From NCBI GenBank assembly GCA_030592085.1, contig JAUUZV010000034.1, forward strand, positions 1 through 15,507: 15,507 nt of DNA, in the 5' to 3' direction. This document shows positions 1 through 7,514 of the stretch, piece after piece. Made by a program: the position numbers and the translations under genes. Numbering within the stretch: the stretch's first letter is position 1; each line of letters opens with the position of its first letter. Source of the stretch: Clostridia bacterium. GTDB taxonomy: Bacteria; Bacillota; Clostridia; DUPQ01. A model generated the notes under the pieces. That model searched no databases, was not told the origin of the DNA, and saw only the letters and a list, made by a program, of their open reading frames with translations.

Positions 1-675
1 CATGCAAAAGAGCATAATATTGTTCTATCATTGCATGCGCCATACTTTATAAATTTAGCAGGTAAGGATGCAGAAAAATTAGTAAAAAGTAAAATACACA
101 TTGAAAAAAGTGTACAAGCTGCAAAATGGATGGGAGCAACAAGAGTTGTTATTCATCCTGGGTCGCTAATGAAAGATACAAGGGAAAATGCCATGGCACG
201 AGCTTTGGTTGTTTTTAAAGAAGTATGTGATGAAACAGACGATGAAGTGACATTATGTCCAGAGTTAATGGGAAAACATGGGCAAATTGGTAACTTAGAA
301 GAGATAATACAGTTGTCTAATGTGGACGAAAGAGTCATTCCTACCATTGATTTTGGTCATTTAAATGCTAGACGGTTAGGTACACTTAAGACTAGCGATG
401 ATTTTGATCAAGTAATAAGTGAATTAATAAATGGGATTGGTTTAGAGAGAACAAGAAAAATACATGTTCACTTTAGTCGTATTGAATTTACTGGAAAAGG
501 TGAAAAACGACATTGGACCTTTGAAGATGTACAGTTTGGACCTGATTTTACTCAATTGGTTCCAATATTACACAAATACAATATGGAACCTACTATAATA
601 TGTGAGTCTGATGGAACCATGGCAAAGGACGCTTTAATAATGAAGGAGTTATATTATGAAGGTAATGGTCATTAA
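1..675 (+). CDS. Endonuclease IV-like TIM-barrel protein, 5'-truncated
   Basis: The frame is open from base 1, so the true start lies outside the window; a TTG at base 31 is internal because conserved sequence (LSLHAPYFINLAG) begins before it. The 224 visible residues match the apurinic/apyrimidinic endonuclease IV (Nfo) family, which cuts the backbone at abasic sites using three zinc ions in a TIM barrel. Likely metal ligands are the His of HAPY, the His of IHPGS, the Glu of CPELMG, Asp and His of DFGH, the His pair of HVHF, the His of KRHW and the Glu of CESDG. The aspartate of the DxH motif in E. coli Nfo is not obvious here, so the exact substrate is less certain than the fold. The last codons overlap the start of aroQ by 20 bases, suggesting translational coupling. 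A sugar isomerase-like TIM barrel is the main alternative. Confidence 0.75.
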   Translation, partial: HAKEHNIVLSLHAPYFINLAGKDAEKLVKSKIHIEKSVQAAKWMGATRVVIHPGSLMKDTRENAMARALVVFKEVCDETDDEVTLCPELMGKHGQIGNLEEIIQLSNVDERVIPTIDFGHLNARRLGTLKTSDDFDQVISELINGIGLERTRKIHVHFSRIEFTGKGEKRHWTFEDVQFGPDFTQLVPILHKYNMEPTIICESDGTMAKDALIMKELYYEGNGH

Positions 676-1081
676 TGGTCCAAATTTAAATAAACTAGGT
701 AAACGTGATGAAAAACATTATGGCAGTAAAACTTATGATGAATTAAAAAGTTTAATTGTTGATTCTTTTATTATGTCTGGTCATACAGTATTAATTAATC
801 AAAGCAACAGTGAAGGTAAAATTATTGACCTAATTCAAGAAGCGGATGAAACTTGTAAAGGGATTGTAATTAATCCTGGCGCATATTCACATTATAGCTA
901 TGCTATTATGGATGCAATTGCTGACTGTCATATTCCAGTTATTGAAGTACATATTTCAGATGTGACTAATAGGGATGATTTTAGAAAACAGTTGATAACA
1001 GGGCAAGTCTGTGACAAAATCATATCAGGAAAAGGATTTAATGGATATATTGAAGCTATTAGTGAGATACTAGGAGAATAA
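656..1081 (+). CDS. aroQ: Type II 3-dehydroquinate dehydratase
   Basis: The enzyme removes water from 3-dehydroquinate to give 3-dehydroshikimate, the third step of the shikimate pathway to aromatic amino acids and folate; the type II enzyme is a cytosolic dodecamer. The 141-residue length is normal. The N-terminal INGPNLN motif is present, with the lid arginine R17 and catalytic tyrosine Y22. N73 (NPGAYSH), H79, H99 (IEVHISD) and R106 match the active-site residues of the family. The start is an ATG overlapping the upstream gene by 20 bases, with GAAGGAG 8 to 13 bases before it. The next gene begins one base after the stop. In many Clostridia aroQ sits with an M24 peptidase and efp; here an esterase gene separates aroQ from the peptidase. 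Confidence 0.95.
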   Translation: MKVMVINGPNLNKLGKRDEKHYGSKTYDELKSLIVDSFIMSGHTVLINQSNSEGKIIDLIQEADETCKGIVINPGAYSHYSYAIMDAIADCHIPVIEVHISDVTNRDDFRKQLITGQVCDKIISGKGFNGYIEAISEILGE

Positions 1082-1082
1082 C

Positions 1083-2069
1083 ATGATAATAAACGCATTT
1101 GACTCAAGAGTACGACTAACAGGAAATGTGGGTAAGAATGAATTTAAGAGATTACCAGATGAAGTGACAAAAAAGTTACCATATTTATTTGATGTAGCAA
1201 ATAATACAGCTGGTATTAGATTGTCATTTTATACAGATGTAACTAGTTTTACTATTAAAGCCACAATGGGAAATATAACATATTACAAACATATCTGCGC
1301 TATTGTATATAAAGGGTTTGATGTGTTTATAAATAAGGAATTATATGGCTGTGAAGCCTGTGAAGAAGGAAAAGATAAATTAGTTTATGAAGTAACTTTA
1401 CCTTCATCTAAGAAAATAAATTTAGTAGATATATATTTCCCTCTTTATGGAGATGTAAAAGACTTTGAAATAGAGATTAGCGATTCAGCCAATATTAGCT
1501 CTAATGAAGAAAGCCGATATGAAAAACCAATAGTATTTTATGGTTCTTCAATAACACAAGGAGCATGTGCTTCTAGGAATTCACTAAATTATACTAATAT
1601 GTTATCTATGATGTTAGATACTACAATATATAATTTAGGATTTTCGGGAAAAGCTAAAGGGGAACGAGAAATGGCTGAATATATTGCATCTTTAGATATG
1701 GCAGCATTAGTTCTTGATTATGATCATAATGCACCCAGTGTAGAACATTTAGCCATAACTCATGAACCGTTTTTTAAGATTGTACGTATGAAACAACCAA
1801 ATTTACCAATAATTTTAGCTAGTAGAAGTGATATTGATGATAATTTGATAGATAGTGATAAACGTCGTCGTATTATTATGCAAACATATGTAGAGGCTTT
1901 AAATGAAGGCGATAAAAATATTTACTTTGTAGATGGCAAGGAAATGTTTAAAGATTTTAATAGAGATATGTGTACAGTGGATAATACTCATCCAAATACT
2001 TTAGGATTTTATAGGATGGCAACCACTTTTAAAAAAGCAATACTACAATCGTTGGAGGGTAAACAATGA
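1083..2069 (+). CDS. SGNH/GDSL-family esterase with N-terminal GxDLY-type domain
   Basis: This 328-residue protein has two parts. The N-terminal half, about residues 1-145, is beta-rich and contains GFDVF at 78-82, which resembles the GxDLY motif of the N-terminal domain paired with Lipase_GDSL_3 enzymes. The C-terminal half is an SGNH hydrolase: block I GSSITQG with nucleophile S156, a block II glycine in the GFSG stretch, a block III asparagine N216 in DYDHN, and the D300/H303 pair in DNTHPN. Such enzymes deacylate or de-esterify carbohydrates or lipids; the substrate cannot be read from the sequence. No signal peptide is visible, so it is probably cytosolic. GGAG lies 7-10 bases before the ATG, within the end of aroQ. 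Its stop overlaps the next start by 4 bases (ATGA), so it is firmly part of the operon. Confidence 0.85.
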   Translation: MIINAFDSRVRLTGNVGKNEFKRLPDEVTKKLPYLFDVANNTAGIRLSFYTDVTSFTIKATMGNITYYKHICAIVYKGFDVFINKELYGCEACEEGKDKLVYEVTLPSSKKINLVDIYFPLYGDVKDFEIEISDSANISSNEESRYEKPIVFYGSSITQGACASRNSLNYTNMLSMMLDTTIYNLGFSGKAKGEREMAEYIASLDMAALVLDYDHNAPSVEHLAITHEPFFKIVRMKQPNLPIILASRSDIDDNLIDSDKRRRIIMQTYVEALNEGDKNIYFVDGKEMFKDFNRDMCTVDNTHPNTLGFYRMATTFKKAILQSLEGKQ

Positions 2070-3136
2070 ATAAAAGAATTATTCAATTAAGAAAAGTATT
2101 AACAGATAAAAAATTAGATGGAGTATTAATTACTTCTCGCCCAAATACACTATATTTATCAGGATTTCCAGGAAGTGCATCAACTATATTTATTTCACAA
2201 AAACGAGCTATCTTTTTGACAGATTTTAGGTACATAGAATTTTCCAAGGAACGTTGTGGTGATTCATATGAAGTTATGTTGTATGAGAAAAAACCACTAG
2301 TATTTTTATTAGAGCAAATTAAGAATGATAAAATTAGTAAAGTAGGTTTCGAAGATCAAATAGTTAGTTATGCATCTTACTTAGAAATGAGTGAACAATT
2401 AAAAGGTATAGAATTAATTAGTTTGAAAGATGATATAACCAAATTACGATTAGTTAAAGAGGATAGAGAAATAGAGACTATTCAAAAAGCTGTTGATATT
2501 GCTGATCAAGCATTTACTCATATATTAAATTATATTAAAGTTGGAATATCTGAAATTGATATTGCTGCTGAGATAGAGCATTTTATGAGAAAAAATGGAG
2601 CAGAGAAACAGTCCTTTGACAGTATAGTTGCCTCAGGTAAACGTTCAAGCTTACCTCATGGTCATGCTTCTAATAAACTAATTGAATCAGGAGACGGCAT
2701 TACAATGGATTTTGGAGCCATATATAACGGGTATTGTTCAGATATGACTAGAACTGTTTTTATTGGTAATCCAGAACAAAAAATATTAGATATATATGAA
2801 ACTGTATTAAAAGCACAACTCACAGCAGAAGCAGCTGTTAAAAAAGGTAAAACTGGTGTAGAAATCGATAAGATTGCCAGAGATATTATATATAACGCAG
2901 GATATGAAGGTATGTTTGGCCATGGTTTAGGTCATGGTGTTGGTATTGAAGTACACGAAGAACCTAGATTATCAGTTGCAGGAAACACCATATTAGACAA
3001 CGGAATGGTTGTTACAGTAGAACCTGGAATTTATGTCCCAAATTATGGTGGAGTACGAATTGAAGATATGGTAGTAGTTGACGATGATTTACCAAATGTG
3101 TTAACATCATCAACAAAAGAATTAATCATTTTATAA
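2066..3136 (+). CDS. M24-family Xaa-Pro aminopeptidase (aminopeptidase P/prolidase-like)
   Basis: A dinuclear-metal peptidase of the pita-bread fold that releases N-terminal residues preceding proline, in the cytosol. The 356-residue length is typical of the short Firmicute form. Residues 1-130 form the creatinase-like N-terminal domain (GVLITSRPNTLYLSGF). The catalytic domain carries the five expected ligands: D215 (MDFGA), D226 (SDMTRT), H290 (GHGLGHG), E319 (VEPGIY) and E333 (RIEDM). An additional His of the PHGHAS motif is also conserved. The ATG overlaps the previous stop by 4 bases and has GGAGGG upstream. The choice between aminopeptidase P and prolidase cannot be made by eye. In related genomes this gene commonly precedes efp; here an SPFH protein follows instead. 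Confidence 0.92.
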   Translation: MNKRIIQLRKVLTDKKLDGVLITSRPNTLYLSGFPGSASTIFISQKRAIFLTDFRYIEFSKERCGDSYEVMLYEKKPLVFLLEQIKNDKISKVGFEDQIVSYASYLEMSEQLKGIELISLKDDITKLRLVKEDREIETIQKAVDIADQAFTHILNYIKVGISEIDIAAEIEHFMRKNGAEKQSFDSIVASGKRSSLPHGHASNKLIESGDGITMDFGAIYNGYCSDMTRTVFIGNPEQKILDIYETVLKAQLTAEAAVKKGKTGVEIDKIARDIIYNAGYEGMFGHGLGHGVGIEVHEEPRLSVAGNTILDNGMVVTVEPGIYVPNYGGVRIEDMVVVDDDLPNVLTSSTKELIIL

Positions 3137-3152
3137 AATATAGGAGGAAAAT

Positions 3153-4127
3153 ATGTTTGTTTGGTTAATAGTAGGAATTATAGGTGCCATAGCAGCAATG
3201 GTACTGCTAGGTAGAGAGAAAAAAATTAATGGACTTAATGTAACAGTAGCAATAATTGTTTTAGCTATTGGTATTACAGCAAGTTGTGTTAGAATCGTTA
3301 ATGCCGGTGAAGTTGGTATTAAATATGACCCTTTCAGAGGTGGAGTTCAAGAAGAAACGCTAGGACAAGGAATTCAATTTACACACCCATTTGTAACTGT
3401 ATATAAATTGAAAACAACACATCAGCTAATAAGATTCCAAGAGTTTTCAGTTCAGACATTAGATTCTGAGTATGCAACATTTATTGTTGAATTAAAATAC
3501 AATATGACAATTGAAAATGCTTATATGGTATTTAATGCATATAAAGGTATGCCAACTGATTCTATGTTACAGATGGATATTCAAAATGCCATTAAAGCTA
3601 AAGCACCTGGATATAATATTTATGATATCCTCGGTGGACAGTTTGAACAATTACGTATTGAAGTAGAAGCATATTTATCTGAAACAATGATAGAAAATGG
3701 ATTAAATCTTGTTGCAATGAACTTTATTGATATTGATGCAGGTGATTTGATTGAAAATGCTATTATTACAAAAGGTATTTTAAAACAGGAAAAAGAACAA
3801 GCAACTCAACGTATTGCTATTGCAGAAGAAGATCAAAAGTCACAAACAATTACAGCTGAAACCGCTAAATTAGTATTAATCTTAGACGCTGAAGCACTAG
3901 CTGATGCAAAACTATTAGATGCAACAGCACAAGCAGAAGCTATGAGTTTAATACAAGAACAATTAGCTAAATCACCTGAATATGTAGACTATATTAAATG
4001 GTCAGCATGGGATGGGAAATTACCAGATGTTGTATCAGGAGAAGCAGGAACTGTTATCCTAGACATGAGAGATGACTCATCTGATGATATAGCTGTACCA
4101 GCTGATGATGGTGGAGCTGAAAACTAA
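3153..4127 (+). CDS. SPFH/prohibitin-family membrane protein
   Basis: A 324-residue membrane-anchored protein. Two hydrophobic segments sit at about residues 2-19 and 28-47. An SPFH (band 7) domain follows, recognisable from the VNAGEVGIKYDPFRGG stretch and the GIQFTHPF motif. From about residue 205 to 270 the sequence is rich in Glu, Gln and Ala (KEQATQRIAIAEEDQ), typical of the coiled-coil part of prohibitins and flotillins, and the tail after about residue 300 is strongly acidic. Bacterial SPFH proteins oligomerise at the membrane and often scaffold proteases or membrane domains; the partner here is unknown. The start has a good RBS (AGGAGG, bases 3143-3148). It is the last gene before the terminator at 4149-4179, 16 bases after the peptidase stop, so probably co-transcribed with it. 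Confidence 0.85.
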   Translation: MFVWLIVGIIGAIAAMVLLGREKKINGLNVTVAIIVLAIGITASCVRIVNAGEVGIKYDPFRGGVQEETLGQGIQFTHPFVTVYKLKTTHQLIRFQEFSVQTLDSEYATFIVELKYNMTIENAYMVFNAYKGMPTDSMLQMDIQNAIKAKAPGYNIYDILGGQFEQLRIEVEAYLSETMIENGLNLVAMNFIDIDAGDLIENAIITKGILKQEKEQATQRIAIAEEDQKSQTITAETAKLVLILDAEALADAKLLDATAQAEAMSLIQEQLAKSPEYVDYIKWSAWDGKLPDVVSGEAGTVILDMRDDSSDDIAVPADDGGAEN

Positions 4128-4148
4128 AATTATTTTATGAAAGCATAA

Positions 4149-4179
4149 AAAAAGCACTTCATTTTTTGAAGTGCTTTTT
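4149..4179. terminator. Bidirectional intrinsic terminator
   Basis: A perfect 12-bp stem (4149-4160 with 4168-4179) around a 7-base loop, with A-rich and T-rich outer arms, gives a hairpin plus U-tract on both strands. It lies between two convergent genes, the SPFH gene on the plus strand and the FAD dehydrogenase on the minus strand, and can end both transcripts. Confidence 0.92.
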
Positions 4180-4195
4180 ACTTACTAAGAATATT

Positions 4196-5578
4196 CTATA
4201 ATCTATCACTAATAACTCTGGCTACATGAACACCACTTGCAGAAGCTTGTGATAAACCTCTAGTAATACCAGCACCATCGCCAATAGCAAACATATTTTC
4301 AATTTCTGTTTCAAATTGATTACTTAATTTTAATCTAGATGAGTAGAATTTAACTTCAACACCATATAGTAGAGTATCCATATTTGCAGTTCCAGGAGCA
4401 ATTTTATCTAATGCATAAATCATTTCAATAATATTGTCTAAATGCCTCTTTGTAAGAACTAGGCTAAGGTCACCTGGAGTTGCACTAAATGTGGGAGTCA
4501 TAAAACTTTGTTCCATACGGTGTTCAGTTGTTCGTCTACCTTGAATTAAATCACCAAAACGTTGTACTAACACACCTCCACCAAGCATATTAGAAAGGGA
4601 AGCAATACGTTTCCCATATTGATAAGGTTGATCAAATGGATATGTAAATCGATTACTAACTAGTAATGCGAAATTTGTATTTTTACTTCGTAATTTTTTA
4701 TCAGAATAACTATGTCCATTAACGGTAACAATACCATCAACATTTTCTGCTACAACATGACCGTAAGGATTCATACAAAATGTTCTAACAATGTCACCAT
4801 ATTGTTTTGTGCGATAAAGTAGTTTTGCTTCATATACTGCATTTGTAATGTGTTCAAATACTCTAGCAGGTAATTCAATGCGAACACCAATATCTACTTG
4901 ATTGTTAATCATACCTAAGTTAAGATTTATACATTTTTCTTTAAACCACTCGGCACCTGAACGACCAGGAGCAACTATTAAATATTTACACTTAATTTCA
5001 CCTTTTCCATTTAGAGATAAGGTGAATCCATCTTCAACTTTTTCGATATTTTCAACATGAGTATTACAGCGAAGAGCAACTTTTTCTTTTATATAATTAA
5101 ATTGCTTAGTTAAAATTTCTAAATTATGTTCTGTCCCCAAGTGTTTAACTTGTGCTTTTAATAAGTGTAAATCATTTTCTAATGCTTTTTTTTCTAATAA
5201 TAAAGCATCATCATTTTCTGTTGAATAACGTTTTGTTGTTGCTCCATATGCAACATTAATTGAATCTACATATTCAATTAATTCCATAATTTTTCGTTCA
5301 GGCAAAAACTCGTGTAACCAGCCACCAAATTTAGTTGTGAAGTTAAACTTACCATCAGAAAATGCACCTGCACCACCAAATCCATGCATTATTGAACAAG
5401 GTTTACAATTTATACAATGATCTACTTTTTTATCAATAATGGGACATGTTCTGTTTTGAATTATTTTACCATCTTCAAGTAAGACAATGGATACATCAGG
5501 GTGTAAATTATTAAGTTCATAAGCTGAAAATATTCCAGATGGTCCAGCACCAATAATTGCTACGTCAAATTTTTCCAT
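4196..5578 (-). CDS. FAD-dependent dehydrogenase (COG2509-type flavoprotein) with four-Cys cluster
   Basis: A 460-residue flavoprotein. Residues 5-16 form the dinucleotide-binding motif (VAIIGAGPSG), and a second FAD contact region near the C-terminus reads FAIGDGAGITRG. Between them, C45, C54, C57 and C60 form a CxxCxxC-type cluster just before the glycine-rich GFGGAGAFSDGK. This layout is typical of the uncharacterised FAD-dependent dehydrogenases of COG2509; the substrate is unknown. The open frame extends 29 codons further upstream, but that part is a hydrophobic AT-rich stretch overlapping the promoter. The start at 5578 is chosen because GGAGG (5585-5589, minus strand) precedes it by 6 bases and the FAD motif begins right after it. 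It is transcribed alone, divergent from xpt, and ends at the shared terminator. Confidence is high for the family and low for any specific reaction. Confidence 0.88.
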   Translation of the reverse strand: MEKFDVAIIGAGPSGIFSAYELNNLHPDVSIVLLEDGKIIQNRTCPIIDKKVDHCINCKPCSIMHGFGGAGAFSDGKFNFTTKFGGWLHEFLPERKIMELIEYVDSINVAYGATTKRYSTENDDALLLEKKALENDLHLLKAQVKHLGTEHNLEILTKQFNYIKEKVALRCNTHVENIEKVEDGFTLSLNGKGEIKCKYLIVAPGRSGAEWFKEKCINLNLGMINNQVDIGVRIELPARVFEHITNAVYEAKLLYRTKQYGDIVRTFCMNPYGHVVAENVDGIVTVNGHSYSDKKLRSKNTNFALLVSNRFTYPFDQPYQYGKRIASLSNMLGGGVLVQRFGDLIQGRRTTEHRMEQSFMTPTFSATPGDLSLVLTKRHLDNIIEMIYALDKIAPGTANMDTLLYGVEVKFYSSRLKLSNQFETEIENMFAIGDGAGITRGLSQASASGVHVARVISDRL

Positions 5579-5596
5579 AATTTGCCTCCATCTAGT

Positions 5597-5625
5597 ATTA
5601 TATAGTTTGTTATTGATGAATACAA
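5597..5625 (-). promoter_or_regulatory. Sigma-A-type promoter of the FAD dehydrogenase gene
   Basis: Read on the minus strand, TTGTAT (5625-5620) and a perfect TATAAT (5602-5597) are separated by 17 bases. The expected transcript start is near 5590, immediately before the GGAGG at 5589-5585, so the leader would be only about 12 bases. The position matches the gene; the start site is inferred. Confidence 0.6.
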
Positions 5626-5670
5626 CAAAGTAAAAGAAAAATATTAAAATAATGTATATGAACAAGTCTA

Positions 5671-5699
5671 TTGATTTAGTTCATGTTTTTATATAGAAT
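5671..5699 (+). promoter_or_regulatory. Possible sigma-A promoter of xpt
   Basis: TTGATT (5671-5676) and TAGAAT (5694-5699) are separated by 17 bases and end 27 bases before the xpt ATG. Both boxes deviate from consensus. The -35 box lies between the arms of the ATGAAC...GTTCAT inverted repeat at 5658-5684. Confidence 0.4.
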
Positions 5700-5726
5700 A
5701 TTTTATATAAGTGGGGGTAGTTATAA

Positions 5727-6296
5727 ATGAAATTATTACATAAGAGAATAATCAAAGATGGAGTTGTATTACCTGGAAACATACTAAAAGTTGATAGTTT
5801 CTTAAATCATCAGATTGATGTGGAATTACTAATAGAAATTGGAAAAGAATTTAAGAAACGTTTTATTAAAAAGAAAATTACTAAAGTATTAACAGTAGAA
5901 GCATCAGGAATAGCAGTTGCTACAGTTACTGCTATTAATTTTAAAGTACCAGTTGTGTTTGCGAAAAAAGATCATTCTCATAATCAAGATAATCAATTGT
6001 ATGAAAGCGAAGCATATTCATATACTAAGAAACAACCATATGTTATGAAGGTTTCTAAAAAGTATATTACTAGTGATGATAATGTATTAATTATTGATGA
6101 TTTTTTAGCAAATGGAGAAGCAGTGAAAGCATTAATAGATATATGCCATCAAGCTAAATGTCAAATTGCTGGTGTGGGAATTGTAATAGAAAAGACATTT
6201 CAACCAGGTAGAGAAAAAATTGAAAAATTTAATTTACATGTTGAATCGCTGGCTAGAATTAGTAAGATGGATAATGGGTTAGTAACATTTTTGTAA
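5727..6296 (+). CDS. xpt: Xanthine phosphoribosyltransferase
   Basis: The cytosolic enzyme joins xanthine to PRPP to form XMP, salvaging purines for GMP synthesis. The 189-residue length is that of Firmicute Xpt. The N-terminal signature VLPGNILKVDSFLNHQID is nearly family-perfect, an EASGIA motif follows near residue 60, and the PRPP-binding loop is VLIIDDFLANGEA with the acidic pair D124/D125. The C-terminal stretch GVGIVIEKTFQPGRE is also characteristic. The ATG is preceded by a G-rich sequence (GTGGGGGT) 9 to 16 bases upstream. In Bacillus xpt is controlled by a guanine riboswitch; none can be seen in the 148 bases before this gene. The IS element begins 28 bases after the stop and may have separated xpt from its original terminator. 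Confidence 0.95.
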   Translation: MKLLHKRIIKDGVVLPGNILKVDSFLNHQIDVELLIEIGKEFKKRFIKKKITKVLTVEASGIAVATVTAINFKVPVVFAKKDHSHNQDNQLYESEAYSYTKKQPYVMKVSKKYITSDDNVLIIDDFLANGEAVKALIDICHQAKCQIAGVGIVIEKTFQPGREKIEKFNLHVESLARISKMDNGLVTFL

Positions 6297-6323
6297 ATGA
6301 GAAATTTTCTGGTGAATTGAAAA

Positions 6324-6334
6324 ATTAAATGTCC
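6324..6334 (+). repeat. IS30 left terminal inverted repeat
   Basis: ATTAAATGTCC, exact reverse complement of 7515-7525. Beyond these 11 bases the inner parts of the two ends diverge. Confidence 0.8.
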
Positions 6335-6346
6335 AAAAAAAATAAA

Positions 6347-6416
6347 ACCCATGATGTCTCTTAGTGTACAATGTTTGTAACAACAACAAAATATGTATGA
6401 GGAGAACATCATGGGT
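6347..6416 (+). promoter_or_regulatory. Hairpin that pairs the transposase RBS and start codon
   Basis: Bases 6347-6357 (ACCCATGATGT) are the exact complement of 6406-6416, which contains the start codon ATG at 6411-6413. After a single bulged A at 6405, bases 6358-6362 continue pairing with 6400-6404, which is the GGAG ribosome binding site (one G-U pair). The loop is 37 bases. Only a transcript that starts upstream of about 6347, meaning outside or at the very edge of the element, can form it. A TACAAT box at 6367-6372 could serve an internal start near 6379 without the left arm, but no -35 box is convincing. Blocking translation of incoming read-through transcripts is known for IS10 and IS50; the role here is inferred. 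Confidence 0.6.
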
Positions 6417-7475
6417 CAACAACATTGTACCAAAGACAAAAGGTATGGTAAATACCTAACAGAAAGTGATAGGCATAAACTTGAAGCATTACTTAAGTTG
6501 AATATTACAGAAGACGTAATAGCTGAGCAATTAGGTAAAAGTGAAAGAACAATCCGTAGAGAGATAAAAAGAGGTCAAGTGGCTATTGTAGACAGCTTGT
6601 GGAGAGAAAAAAATGTTTACAGTGCGGAATGCGCGCAACGAAAATATTTATACAACGCTACTAATAAGGGGCCAACCTTAAAAATTGGTAAAGATCACCA
6701 ACTAGCGAAATATATTGAGAAAAAGATAATAGAAGACAAATTTTCGCCAGCTGCAGTAATTGGAGAAATAAATGCAAAAAACCTTACATTTGAAATTAGT
6801 ATAACTATAAAAACGTTGTACAATTATATTGATAAGGGAATATTCCTAAATATAACAAATAAGGATCTTCCTGAAAAAAATAAACGTAAAGGTAGTAAAA
6901 ACAAACCGAAAAGACTTAGAATAAGTAATCCGAAGGGAAAAAGTATTGAAGAAAGACCTGCAGAAGCAGAAAGCCGCGAAAAGTATGGTCACTGGGAGAT
7001 GGACTGTGTCGTAAGTGGGAAAAACAAAGGAAAGTCAGCCCTTCTGGTCTTAACAGAAAGAAAAACAAGAGAAGAACTAATTATAAAAATGGAAGATAAG
7101 ACACAGATAGCAGTTATAAAAGCGATTGATGATATGGAAAGAAAATACCAAAATCTATTTCCAATAAAATTTAAAACTATAACAGTGGATAATGGAAGGG
7201 AATTTCTGAATCATGAAATGATAGAAAAATCATCTATGAGTTTAGGGACCAGAACAGAAGTCTACTATGCACATGCATATAGTTCTTGGGAAAGAGGGTC
7301 AAATGAAAATGCTAATAAATTGATTCGAAGGTTTATTCCAAAAGGTTCTGATATTAGTAAATTTTCAGACAAAGCGATAAGAAAAATACAAAATTGGATT
7401 AACAATTATCCTAGAAAAATATTCAATTACAAAAGCACAAATGATATACTACAGGAGGCTGGAATTGTATTATAA
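6411..7475 (+). CDS. IS30-family transposase, intact
   Basis: The 354-residue protein catalyses cut-and-join transposition of its own element. Residues 16-55 form the IS30 N-terminal helix-turn-helix (LTESDRHKL ... SERTIRREIKRG) that binds the terminal repeats. The DDE core is complete: D198 in HWEMDCV, D260 in TVDNGREF and E294 in SWERGSNEN, exactly 33 residues after the second Asp as expected for IS30. The C-terminal RRFIPKGSDIS stretch is also characteristic. The ATG at 6411 is preferred over an in-frame ATG at 6393 because GAGGAG lies just before it (6399-6404). Codon use includes GCG and CGC codons rarer in the neighbouring genes, in line with recent arrival. No frameshift or stop interrupts it, so it is probably functional. 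Confidence 0.93.
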   Translation: MGQQHCTKDKRYGKYLTESDRHKLEALLKLNITEDVIAEQLGKSERTIRREIKRGQVAIVDSLWREKNVYSAECAQRKYLYNATNKGPTLKIGKDHQLAKYIEKKIIEDKFSPAAVIGEINAKNLTFEISITIKTLYNYIDKGIFLNITNKDLPEKNKRKGSKNKPKRLRISNPKGKSIEERPAEAESREKYGHWEMDCVVSGKNKGKSALLVLTERKTREELIIKMEDKTQIAVIKAIDDMERKYQNLFPIKFKTITVDNGREFLNHEMIEKSSMSLGTRTEVYYAHAYSSWERGSNENANKLIRRFIPKGSDISKFSDKAIRKIQNWINNYPRKIFNYKSTNDILQEAGIVL

Positions 7476-7514
7476 TTAGAAAAACAAACTTTGTAACATT
7501 AAGGCGCTGGAATA

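Noticed and set aside
153..347. Minus-strand open frame of 64 codons
   Set aside because: It lies wholly inside the endonuclease IV-like gene and encodes no recognisable protein.
5579..5665. 29-codon N-terminal extension of the FAD dehydrogenase
   Set aside because: It overlaps the consensus promoter and the GGAGG site, is a low-complexity hydrophobic stretch, and the FAD motif begins correctly at the ATG at 5578.
5579..5726. Guanine riboswitch before xpt
   Set aside because: The aptamer's conserved core and paired stem cannot be found by eye, and the divergent promoters leave only about 25 bases of leader.
6200..6412. Minus-strand open frame of 70 codons across the xpt end and IS left end
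   Set aside because: It spans the junction of the inserted element and overlaps xpt; the composition is that of a chance frame.
6374..7498. Direct repeat TTTGTAACA at 6374-6382 and 7490-7498 as a target duplication
   Set aside because: It lies inside the 11-bp inverted ends and is too long for an IS30 duplication; it is probably chance in AT-rich DNA.
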